Positions 35,202 through 42,951 of a DNA stretch of 64,000 bases are shown in pieces; position 1 is the stretch's first letter; each line of letters starts with the position of its first letter. The stretch comes from Bacteroidota bacterium (GTDB taxonomy: Bacteria > Bacteroidota > Bacteroidia > Flavobacteriales > Weeksellaceae): positions 72,523 to 136,522 of the forward strand of contig JAEXAR010000035.1 in NCBI GenBank assembly GCA_023394415.1, given 5' to 3'. Both the position numbers and the translations under genes were made by a program. Below the pieces are notes generated by a model. It saw only the letters and a list, made by a program, of their open reading frames with translations. It ran no database searches and was not told the DNA's origin.

Positions 35202-36497
35202 TTAAATTTCTCCGATAATGGATTTTTTCACGACAAATTCTTCTAAAGCATACAGCGAAAGTTCTGTACCGTAACCGGAATTTTTTCTTCCCCCAAAAGG
35301 CATACGCCAATCCGAACGAAAAATCTGATTGATGGCAACGTTTCCACTTTCGAGATTTTCAGCAAAAAACATCGCTTTCTTTTTATCTTTGGTATAAACA
35401 GCATTTGCCAATCCAAACATGGTGTTATTGGCAATCTTCAAGGCATCTTCATCATTTTTGGCTTTAAATACCATTCCTAAAGGTCCAAAAAGTTCTTCAT
35501 CTAATATTGGATTTCCTGAATTCATTTCGATCAACCCCGGTTCAAAAGCTATATTTCCAACCGCTGTTAAGGGAAGTAAAACTTCTGCTCCATTTTTTAT
35601 TGCTTTTTTATATTGTTTTTCTAAATCAGAAGCTAAATCTTCACGAGCCATAAATCCTAGCTTAGTAGTTTTATTCATTGGATCTTGCGGTTTAAATTTC
35701 TGATATTCTGAAATAAATTTTGCAAGAAATTCTTCATATACTTTGGCATGTATAATAAAACGTTTTCCAGCTACACAAGTTTGTCCGCAGTTCTGCAATC
35801 TTGCTTGCGCTCCGTCTTTTGCTGCCGAATCCAAATCAGCGTCTTCCAAAACGATAAAGGCGTCGCTTCCTCCTAACTCCAAAACGCATTTTTTAAGATT
35901 TCTACCGGCAATCTCTGCTATTTTTCTACCGGCTCCTTCACTCCCTGTTAATGAAACCGCTTTGATAATTGGGTTGCCAATCATTTCTTCTACTTCCTCG
36001 TGTGATACTTTCAAATTTGTGAAAATACCTTTAGGAAAACCAACTTCTTCAAAAAGCTTCTCCATCATATTACCACTTTTGTAGCAAATAGAAGCGTGTT
36101 TTAAGACTATAACATTTCCTGCAAGAATAGCGGGAACAGCAAACCTCAAAGCTTGCCAAAAAGGAAAATTCCATGGCATAATTCCTAAAATAACACCCAT
36201 CGGTTCACGATGAATTTCTGAAATTTTATGCTCGGTTTCTACTTTTTCGGGATTTAAAACATTTTCAGCTTTGGAATAATACTCACACATTCCGGCACAT
36301 TTTTCAATTTCAGCAACAGACTGTGCAATTGGCTTATTCATCTCCTTGGTGATGTTTTCAGCAAATTCTTGCTTTCTTTTAATCAGTTCTTTAGACAGTT
36401 TTGAAAGCAATTTCTGCCGTTCTGAAAATGGAACAACTTTCCATTCTTTAAAGGTTTTATCTGATTTTATTAGTTTGTTATGAATCGATTTTTCCAT
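35202..36497 (-). CDS. NAD(P)-dependent aldehyde dehydrogenase, succinate-semialdehyde type
   Basis: Oxidises an aldehyde to its acid, 431 residues. Active-site elements: Asn in MPWNFPFWQ near 104, SLTGSEGAGRKIA near 182, Glu in LELGGSDAFIVLE near 205, and the nucleophile Cys in NCGQTCVAGKRF near 238. Length and sequence fit the short Sad/GabD-like group annotated as succinate-semialdehyde dehydrogenase. The true substrate is uncertain, and GABA genes are not adjacent. It lies downstream of hutG on the same strand, separated by a terminator. Confidence 0.85.
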   Translation of the reverse strand: MEKSIHNKLIKSDKTFKEWKVVPFSERQKLLSKLSKELIKRKQEFAENITKEMNKPIAQSVAEIEKCAGMCEYYSKAENVLNPEKVETEHKISEIHREPMGVILGIMPWNFPFWQALRFAVPAILAGNVIVLKHASICYKSGNMMEKLFEEVGFPKGIFTNLKVSHEEVEEMIGNPIIKAVSLTGSEGAGRKIAEIAGRNLKKCVLELGGSDAFIVLEDADLDSAAKDGAQARLQNCGQTCVAGKRFIIHAKVYEEFLAKFISEYQKFKPQDPMNKTTKLGFMAREDLASDLEKQYKKAIKNGAEVLLPLTAVGNIAFEPGLIEMNSGNPILDEELFGPLGMVFKAKNDEDALKIANNTMFGLANAVYTKDKKKAMFFAENLESGNVAINQIFRSDWRMPFGGRKNSGYGTELSLYALEEFVVKKSIIGEI

Positions 36498-36512
36498 AGT
36501 TGTAAAATTAGC

Positions 36513-36543
36513 AAAAAAGCACCCTTTTTAAGAATGCTTTTGA
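36513..36543 (-). terminator. Terminator after hutG
   Basis: AAAAGCA, two mismatched bases, CTT against AAG and TGCTTTTTT on the minus strand; imperfect stem with a T run. Confidence 0.6.
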
Positions 36544-36575
36544 TTTATTACGTCTGTAAGACAAATTTGGCATAA

Positions 36576-37511
36576 CTATAATTCACGATAATGGTACATC
36601 AACCATTCATTTACAAGGTTTGCAGCAAGTCTTGATGTACGCTCACCAATATCATAAGCCGGATTAACTTCAGCAACATCCATCGCCAATAATTTTTCAT
36701 TTTTTAGGATATGTCTAAAATAATGAGTGAAAGTTGCATCCACAAACAATCCATTATAGGCCAAAGCTGAAACTCCAGGTGCGATAGAAGCATTGAAGAC
36801 ATCCATACAAATGGTAAGATACATCACATCTACTTCTGCAAACAGCTCATCAATTCTTTGGTATATAGAAGGCAAATTTTCAAAAAACAATTCTTCTGAG
36901 AGAATATATTTCATACCATAATGATGAGCGGTATCAAATAGTTTCAGGGTATTAGAATTTCTTTGAATTCCTATATGAAGAGAATGAATCTCGCTTTCTT
37001 GAGCAATCTGCCAAAAACCAGTACCTGAAGATGCTCCAACTCCATTTTCAGGTTGGCGATTATCGAAATGTGCATCAATATTAATGATCCCAATTTTCTT
37101 TTCGGGAAAAGCATTTTTTATCCCAGAATAGTGAGCGAAAGTCACTTCGTGACCACCACCTAAAACTATTGAATATGCTCCCTTACTTAAAACTTTAGTT
37201 ACAGAATCAGCTAGTTTTTGTTGCGCCGTTTCTAAATCGTTATTTTCACAATAGATGTTTCCAAAATCTCTTAAAACAAAATTTGGAAAAATGACCGGAA
37301 AATTCGACATGTTTTTTCTGATAAGATTGGGTGCATCTTTAGCACCAACTCTCCCTTTATTACGGCGCACACCTTCGTCTACTGCAAAACCGTGTAAAAC
37401 GAAATCTTTCGGTGTAATATTTTTATCAAAACTAATTTTTTGGAAAATTCGGTGATTTAAGACATCATCACCATCAAATCTTCCGCTCCAAATATTTTCA
37501 AGATTATCCAT
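36576..37511 (-). CDS. hutG: Formimidoylglutamase, arginase/agmatinase superfamily
   Basis: Hydrolyses N-formimidoyl-L-glutamate to glutamate and formamide in histidine breakdown, 311 residues. Manganese ligands are in VLGGGHEVTFAHY (H121), INIDAHFDNRQ (D146, H148, D150) and TICMDVFNASIAPGVSALAYNG near 235 (Asp). It follows hutI after 48 bases on the same strand, which favours this member over arginase or agmatinase. The other hut genes (hutH, hutU) are not in the window. Confidence 0.88.
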   Translation of the reverse strand: MDNLENIWSGRFDGDDVLNHRIFQKISFDKNITPKDFVLHGFAVDEGVRRNKGRVGAKDAPNLIRKNMSNFPVIFPNFVLRDFGNIYCENNDLETAQQKLADSVTKVLSKGAYSIVLGGGHEVTFAHYSGIKNAFPEKKIGIINIDAHFDNRQPENGVGASSGTGFWQIAQESEIHSLHIGIQRNSNTLKLFDTAHHYGMKYILSEELFFENLPSIYQRIDELFAEVDVMYLTICMDVFNASIAPGVSALAYNGLFVDATFTHYFRHILKNEKLLAMDVAEVNPAYDIGERTSRLAANLVNEWLMYHYREL

Positions 37512-37559
37512 AAAGATTTTGGCTAAAACCTAATGTTTTTTTATTAAAACTAACTAAGA

Positions 37560-38804
37560 TTAGTCCTTACATATTCTTTCTCCATTAATGTATATTGCGT
37601 CCGGCGCTAAACTTCCTTGCTTGTAAAGTACATTTTGGAAGTTATCGGTTTTATAAGTTACAAAATCGGCTTTCATACCCGTTGATAAAATGCCTCGATC
37701 TTCCAAACCTAACGCATAAGCTGATCTGAAAGTTATTCCTGCTAACACTTCAGCGGTAGAAAGTTTTTCGTAAGTTGCTAAAATACTGGCTTGCGTGATG
37801 AGATTTCCCATCGGTGCAGAACCCGGATTCCAGTCGCTTGCAATAGCCAAAATAGCTCCGGCATCCAAAAGTTTTCTAGCAGGTGTAAAAGGCTCTCCCA
37901 AGCCTATACTTGCTCCCGGAAGTGCTACTGCTACGGTATTTGATTTGGCTAAAAATTCAATATCTTCATCCAAAGTGGCTTCCAAATGATCTGCTGACTT
38001 TGCACCAACTTCCACTGCAACCCTTGAGCTTCCAGGTGTAAACTGATCAGCATGAACCGTAATATCAAAACCCAAAATCTTGGCTTTTTCTAAAAAAAGT
38101 TTACTCTCTTCTGGTTGAAATGCAGATTTTTCAATAAATATATCTACTCTTTTAGCAAGATTTTCCTCCCTTACTTCGGTTAAAATCTCTTCCAGAAGAT
38201 AATCCAGATATTTTTGTCCGGTCTCATCAAAATCTTTCGGTTTCATATGCGCTGCAAGACAAGTGGGGATAAGTGTCGCCTTGGTTTTGTTCTTGGCTTT
38301 ATTAATCACTTTTAGCATTTTGATTTCCTGATCTTTATTCAGTCCGTAACCGGATTTTATCTCAATGGTGGTAATTCCTAAAGACACTAAAAATTCGATT
38401 CTTTCGAGCAAAGATTCAAGCAGTTCTTCTTCAGTCGCTTTTCTGGTATGTTCCACAGTACTCCATATTCCGCCACCTGCAGCTGCAATCTCGAGATAGG
38501 TTTTACCTGCATTGCGCATTGCAAAATCGTTTGCGCGATTTCCACCAAAACAGATATGAGTATGGCAATCGGTGAAAGCAGGTAAACAAATAGTTTCATC
38601 TTCGATAAAAACAATTTGAGATTTCTCTTTCTCTCTCGCAATGAGAGAACGCAACTCCTCAAAATTTCCAACTTTTTCTATTTTATCTTCATTAATTAAA
38701 ATTCCACCTTTTTCTATAATTTCTAATTGGTCATCAGAAAGTTTTCCCCTTAAAGGAAGATTGGCGAGTGTTATGACTTGTTTAAAAGGACCGATTAATT
38801 TCAT
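37560..38804 (-). CDS. hutI: Imidazolonepropionase
   Basis: Opens the imidazolone ring of 4-imidazolone-5-propanoate to N-formimidoyl-glutamate, the step before hutG. The 414-residue product is a metal-dependent amidohydrolase. Metal ligands are in AFTDCHTHICFGGNRAND near 77, ITVHADQFTPG near 243 and IASDWNPGSAPMGN near 320. AHMKP and the conserved Tyr/Arg substrate contacts are present. It has a consensus promoter immediately upstream and probably heads a hutI-hutG operon, divergent from ruvB. Confidence 0.95.
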   Translation of the reverse strand: MKLIGPFKQVITLANLPLRGKLSDDQLEIIEKGGILINEDKIEKVGNFEELRSLIAREKEKSQIVFIEDETICLPAFTDCHTHICFGGNRANDFAMRNAGKTYLEIAAAGGGIWSTVEHTRKATEEELLESLLERIEFLVSLGITTIEIKSGYGLNKDQEIKMLKVINKAKNKTKATLIPTCLAAHMKPKDFDETGQKYLDYLLEEILTEVREENLAKRVDIFIEKSAFQPEESKLFLEKAKILGFDITVHADQFTPGSSRVAVEVGAKSADHLEATLDEDIEFLAKSNTVAVALPGASIGLGEPFTPARKLLDAGAILAIASDWNPGSAPMGNLITQASILATYEKLSTAEVLAGITFRSAYALGLEDRGILSTGMKADFVTYKTDNFQNVLYKQGSLAPDAIYINGERICKD

Positions 38805-38811
38805 ATGCTAA

Positions 38812-38842
38812 CAAAAATAACTTAATTCTACAGACTAAACAA
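38812..38842 (-). promoter_or_regulatory. Predicted promoter of hutI-hutG
   Basis: On the minus strand TTG, 20 bases, then TATTTTTG, 8 bases before the start codon, so the leader would be very short or absent. Confidence 0.6.
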
Positions 38843-38862
38843 CCGAAATTGAAAACTTAACC

Positions 38863-38894
38863 TTTGCCTCAACCTCAACCTTTTACTATCTTTG
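38863..38894 (+). promoter_or_regulatory. Predicted promoter of ruvB
   Basis: TTTG, 20 bases, then TATCTTTG, a full consensus match, 19 bases before the start codon. Confidence 0.7.
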
Positions 38895-38913
38895 ACGAAA
38901 GAACACTGAACAA

Positions 38914-39936
38914 ATGCCCGATTTTTTACATCCGGATAAGGAAAATTACTCTGAAGATGAGCTAATGCAGGAAGAACAGATTCGCCCACAAAGTTTTGAT
39001 GATTTTGCAGGGCAACGGAAAACTTTGGATAATCTGGAGGTGTTTGTTGCCGCCGCCAAAAATCGTGGAACCGCTCTGGATCACACTCTTTTACACGGAC
39101 CTCCTGGATTGGGTAAAACAACTTTGGCGCACATTATTGCTAATGAATTGGGAGTAAACTGTAAAGTAACTTCTGGACCGGTTTTGGATAAACCCGGAAG
39201 TTTGGCAGGATTGCTTACTAATTTGGAAGAAAATGATGTTTTGTTTATCGATGAAATTCACAGGCTTTCGCCGATTGTGGAAGAGTATCTTTACTCCGCA
39301 ATGGAGGATTATAAAATCGATATTATGTTGGAAACCGGTCCTAATGCACGAAGTGTACAAATAGGACTTAATCCCTTTACATTAGTAGGTGCTACAACAC
39401 GAAGCGGAATGTTGACCAAACCAATGTTGGCAAGATTCGGAATTCAAAGCCGTTTGGAATATTACACGGTTGAGCTTCTTTCCACCATTATCCAAAGAAG
39501 CTCACGTGTTTTAGGCGTAAAAATCTATGAAGATGCTTCCATTGAAATTGCCAGAAGGAGTCGTGGAACACCGCGAATTGCTAATGCTCTTTTAAGAAGA
39601 GTTAGAGATTTTGCTGAGATAAAAGGCAATGGAGAAATTGAAATTAACATCACCAAATTTGCATTAAATTCTTTAAATGTCGATGAATATGGGCTTGATG
39701 AAATGGATAATAAAATTATGCGCGTGATGATTGAAAACTTCAGGGGAAAACCAGTAGGAATCTCTGCTTTGGCGACTTCCATTGGCGAGAATCCTGAAAC
39801 TTTGGAAGAGGTTTATGAACCTTTTCTTATTCAGGAAGGCTTTATTATCCGCACACCGAGAGGAAGAGAAGTTACTGAAAAAGCTTACCAACATTTGGGA
39901 ATTACAAGACCGAAAAATCCCGGAGAGTTGTTTTAG
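38914..39936 (+). CDS. ruvB: Holliday junction branch migration helicase RuvB
   Basis: AAA+ motor that drives RuvA-bound Holliday junctions during recombination repair, 340 residues. Walker A is [10 protein letters not shown] (61-70), Walker B is [10 protein letters not shown] near 112, and the sensor is [13 protein letters not shown] near 160. The arginine finger region [11 protein letters not shown] and the C-terminal winged helix ([16 protein letters not shown]) are present. It has its own promoter; ruvA and ruvC are elsewhere. Confidence 0.98.
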   Translation: MPDFLHPDKENYSEDELMQEEQIRPQSFDDFAGQRKTLDNLEVFVAAAKNRGTALDHTLLHGPPGLGKTTLAHIIANELGVNCKVTSGPVLDKPGSLAGLLTNLEENDVLFIDEIHRLSPIVEEYLYSAMEDYKIDIMLETGPNARSVQIGLNPFTLVGATTRSGMLTKPMLARFGIQSRLEYYTVELLSTIIQRSSRVLGVKIYEDASIEIARRSRGTPRIANALLRRVRDFAEIKGNGEIEINITKFALNSLNVDEYGLDEMDNKIMRVMIENFRGKPVGISALATSIGENPETLEEVYEPFLIQEGFIIRTPRGREVTEKAYQHLGITRPKNPGELF

Positions 39937-39962
39937 TTTAACGCTAAAGCTAAATTTCGCCT

Positions 39963-41063
39963 ATGAAAAACGTATTTCTTTTATACATTTTTTTATTTTC
40001 AGCACTTACATTTGGGCAGGAAGACACAAATTGGTATGCTTATTATAATACTGATTCTACCAAAATTGGATATAGAGATGCTAAAGGAAATGTAAAAATA
40101 GAACCAAAGTTTAATCCATTTGCTACAGAACAAATCTTTAAAGAAGTTATTGCAGTATCAGAAATAATTTCAGAAAACAAACATCAAAGTTACTACCTAA
40201 ATAAAAAAGGAAAAAAATTTGGGATTGACAGCACCTATATGTTCGATTTTGAATACGCCACCTTTAATGATGGTAAAATAAAATTCCATGATTACAAAAC
40301 AGACCGTGTTGGTTTTTTTGATGCCAATGGGAAAGTAGTTATCCCAGCAATTTATAACAATGCAGGAGATTTCAGCGAGGGAATTGTAAGTGTGCTAATA
40401 GATGCTAAAAGATGGTGCTATGATACGAATTCTGAAAAATCTGAAAACTGTGAACATTACGGATGGAAAGACGGAAGAAGCATTATGATTAATAATAAGA
40501 ATGAAGAACTTTTTGAAATTCCTGAAAAAAAAGATTATTCATACACTGTTGATTACTCCAAATTTACAGTTAATGAGAAAACTGATCCGGACATTTACAC
40601 CTCATATAAAGGAAATGACGGAAATACCTATTCTTTTTACAGCCCTGAAAGAGATTTTAATAAATGGTTTTATACGGTTTTTATTCCTGATTTTGAAAAA
40701 CACAACACCATTTTACCAAAATACTTCTATGAATTAATTTCGGTTTCGGATAATGATAATCCCAAAGAATATACGGCTTGGAAAAATCATAAAAAAGATG
40801 AATATCTGAAAAATAATATGACTTGGATTAATGAGATATTCAAAAAAGTATTAGAGAAAAAATTTCAAGCTTTTTCATCTTGGGAATGGCTCACTAATTA
40901 TTCCTACTTCCCCGAAAATGAACTGCCAAAGCAAAATCTAAAAGATAACACCGTAATTTCCCTAACCTGCAGGGAAGATAATGACTATTCCGCACAAAAT
41001 ACTTTTCAATTTACTAAAATTGGAAATTCTTTTTACATCACTTCAGCACCCAACTTTCATTAA
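39963..41063 (+). CDS. Exported WG-repeat protein
   Basis: 366 residues with signal peptide MKNVFLLYIFLFSALTFGQ. At least two segments fit the WG (KWG) repeat pattern: KIGYRDAKGNVKIEPKFN near residue 33 and RVGFFDANGKVVIPAIYNNAGDFSEG near 115. The C-terminal 180 residues have no recognised domain. WG-repeat proteins are common and uncharacterised in Bacteroidota. It begins 26 bases after ruvB and may be read from the same transcript, though the functions look unrelated. Confidence 0.8.
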   Translation: MKNVFLLYIFLFSALTFGQEDTNWYAYYNTDSTKIGYRDAKGNVKIEPKFNPFATEQIFKEVIAVSEIISENKHQSYYLNKKGKKFGIDSTYMFDFEYATFNDGKIKFHDYKTDRVGFFDANGKVVIPAIYNNAGDFSEGIVSVLIDAKRWCYDTNSEKSENCEHYGWKDGRSIMINNKNEELFEIPEKKDYSYTVDYSKFTVNEKTDPDIYTSYKGNDGNTYSFYSPERDFNKWFYTVFIPDFEKHNTILPKYFYELISVSDNDNPKEYTAWKNHKKDEYLKNNMTWINEIFKKVLEKKFQAFSSWEWLTNYSYFPENELPKQNLKDNTVISLTCREDNDYSAQNTFQFTKIGNSFYITSAPNFH

Positions 41064-41084
41064 TCATCATTTCTTAATCGCTTT

Positions 41085-41225
41085 TTGCGTGAGGGATAGA
41101 AGCGAAAATCCCGCAGAAGCCCTGGGCAAAGTGATGGACGAGGAATTGCAGCGTATAGCCCGACCCAAATGAGTGAACGAAGGCGCGAGCGAAGCGAGCG
41201 CCGAAGAGAATGAATGAGGGACACG
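41085..41225. repeat. GC-richer intergenic element (GAGGGATAGAAGCG ... AGCCCGACCC)
   Basis: About 140 bases, clearly richer in G and C than their surroundings. It starts with GCGTGAGGGATAGAAGCGAAAATCCC, continues to GCAGCGTATAGCCCGACCC, and then GGCGCGAGCGAAGCGAGCGCC, which can form a strong hairpin. From memory the first part resembles an element scattered through Flavobacteriia genomes. No convincing open frame is present. Confidence 0.6.
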
Positions 41226-41291
41226 CCCAAATTATCCTCTAAAATATAGGACTTTTGAGAAATTTTATTAATTTTATTGAAAATATTTTAT

Positions 41292-42158
41292 ATGAAACTC
41301 TACCCGATACAATGCGGAAATTTTAAATTGGATGGTGGTGCAATGTTTGGCGTAGTACCTAAATCTTTGTGGCAAAAAACCAATCCCGCAGACGAAAAAA
41401 ACCTTATCGAAATGGGAATGCGCTCTTTACTAATTGAAGATGGCAAAAAACTTATTTTGGTAGATTGCGGACTTGGCAACAAACAGGATGAGAAATTCTT
41501 TGGGCATTACTCGCTTTATGGTAATGATTCTTTGGAAAAAAATCTTTCGAGATATGGGTTTGTAAAAGATGATATTACGGATGTGTTCCTTACTCACCTA
41601 CACTTTGATCATTGTGGTGGCGCAATTGAATGGAACGACGATAAAACCGGATACAGACCAGCCTTTAAAAACGCACAGTTTTGGACGAATGAAAATCACT
41701 GGAAATGGGCAACAGAACCAAATCCGCGTGAAAAAGCTAGTTTTCTGAAAGAAAATATTTTACCAATACAGGAAAGTGGACAGCTCAGCTATCTCCCTCT
41801 TCCTACAACCGGAAATTACGGTTTTGCTCCTGACCTGAAGATGGATGTGATTTTTGTAGACGGACATACTGAAAAGCAAATGCTTCCCGTGATTCAGTAT
41901 CAGGAAAAAACGATTGTTTTTGCGGCAGACTTAATTCCAACAGCAGGACACGTGCCACTGGTTTATGTAATGGGCTATGATACAAGACCTTTGTTAACGA
42001 TGGAAGAAAAAGATAAATTTCTGAAGCAGTGTGTTGATAATGAATATCTTCTATTTCTTGAACATGATGCTCATCACGAACTTGCCAGCGTAAAAATGAC
42101 CGAAAGAGGTGTGAAATTGGATGAAACATTCAGTTTTAATGAGGTATTTGGGTATTAA
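41292..42158 (+). CDS. Metallo-beta-lactamase-fold hydrolase
   Basis: 288 residues from MKLYPIQCGNFKLDGGAMFG, the usual start of this group; five upstream residues were left out. Zinc ligands are in LTHLHFDHCGGAI near 100-112 (HxHxDH), VDGHTEKQM near 190 and FAADLIPTAGH near 208. A final His-rich segment is LEHDAHHELASV. The fold covers lactonases, thiolases and others. The N-terminal CGLGNKQD region resembles proteins annotated only as MBL-fold hydrolases. Substrate unknown; not a classical beta-lactamase. Confidence 0.85.
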   Translation: MKLYPIQCGNFKLDGGAMFGVVPKSLWQKTNPADEKNLIEMGMRSLLIEDGKKLILVDCGLGNKQDEKFFGHYSLYGNDSLEKNLSRYGFVKDDITDVFLTHLHFDHCGGAIEWNDDKTGYRPAFKNAQFWTNENHWKWATEPNPREKASFLKENILPIQESGQLSYLPLPTTGNYGFAPDLKMDVIFVDGHTEKQMLPVIQYQEKTIVFAADLIPTAGHVPLVYVMGYDTRPLLTMEEKDKFLKQCVDNEYLLFLEHDAHHELASVKMTERGVKLDETFSFNEVFGY

Positions 42159-42160
42159 AG

Positions 42161-42239
42161 CTGGATGTTGTATGCAGGGAGCAGGAAGTTTTAAAAGTTT
42201 TAAATTTTTTCGACTTCCATCTTGTGACTTTAGACTTCT
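42161..42239. repeat. Two-armed heptamer array upstream of coaE
   Basis: Left arm: CTGGATG, TTGTATG, CAGGGAG, CAGGAAG. Right arm, facing it: GACTTCC, ATCTTGT, GACTTTA, GACTTCT. Between them are AAGTTTTAAAAGTTTTAAA near-repeats. The right arm ends 11 bases before the coaE minus-7 element. Confidence 0.7.
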
Positions 42240-42250
42240 CACAAAATTAC

Positions 42251-42258
42251 TATCTTTG
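42251..42258 (+). promoter_or_regulatory. Minus-7 element upstream of coaE
   Basis: TATCTTTG, 21 bases before the start; the nearest TTG is 26 bases further upstream, longer than usual. Confidence 0.5.
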
Positions 42259-42279
42259 ACGCATTAATTAATCAAAATT

Positions 42280-42921
42280 ATGGACACAACTGAAGGCGGG
42301 ACAACATCGCCTGAACCCGAACCGAGGATCATCGGTCTTACCGGAGGAATCGGCTCCGGAAAATCTACTGTAGCAAAATTTATTGAAGAAATGGGATTTC
42401 CGGTGTACTATTCGGATATTCGTGCTAAAGAAATCGTAAACGACGATGAGTTCTTAAAATCAAGAATCAAAGAACTCCTTGGGAATGAAGCTTATGACGA
42501 AAACGGAATCTACAATCGAAAATATGTAGCTGATTTGGTTTTTGGGAATGATGAACTTTTACACCAACTCAATGAAACCATTCACCCTGCAGTACGTCAC
42601 GATTTTGAAACTTGGGTAAAAAATCAAACCTCTAAATTTATTTTTAAAGAAACTGCCCTTTTGTTTGAATTGGGACTTGATCAGGATTGTTACAAATCGG
42701 TTTTGGTAACCGCCGAAGATAATCTGCGTACCAAACGTGTGATGGATAGAGACGGAAAAACCTACCGTGAAGTAGAAACCATAATGGATAAACAAATGCC
42801 TGAAAAAGATAAAATTAGGAAAACGATTTATATCATTTATAATAATGAAGGCATTGATGAACTTAGGGCAGAAACCGAAAGAGTTATCAACAAACTGATA
42901 CAACAAGAAGAAACTGAATAA
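42280..42921 (+). CDS. coaE: Dephospho-CoA kinase
   Basis: Last step of coenzyme A synthesis: phosphorylates the 3'-OH of dephospho-CoA with ATP, 213 residues. Walker A GLTGGIGSGKST is at residues 19-30, after a short Pro/Glu/Thr N-terminal extension (TTEGGTTSPEPEP) not usual for the family. The substrate-binding DIRAKEIV near 46, LNETIHPAVRHDFE near 96 and the lid segment follow. It converges on a type IX secreted protease gene, with a shared terminator. Confidence 0.95.
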   Translation: MDTTEGGTTSPEPEPRIIGLTGGIGSGKSTVAKFIEEMGFPVYYSDIRAKEIVNDDEFLKSRIKELLGNEAYDENGIYNRKYVADLVFGNDELLHQLNETIHPAVRHDFETWVKNQTSKFIFKETALLFELGLDQDCYKSVLVTAEDNLRTKRVMDRDGKTYREVETIMDKQMPEKDKIRKTIYIIYNNEGIDELRAETERVINKLIQQEETE

Positions 42922-42950
42922 ATAAAGCCCTTTTTCAAGGGCTTTATTAT
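42921..42950. terminator. Bidirectional terminator between coaE and the secreted protease
   Basis: Twelve-base-pair stem AATAAAGCCCTT/AAGGGCTTTATT with a TTTC loop, and T-rich flanks in both directions. Confidence 0.85.
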
Positions 42951-42951
42951 T

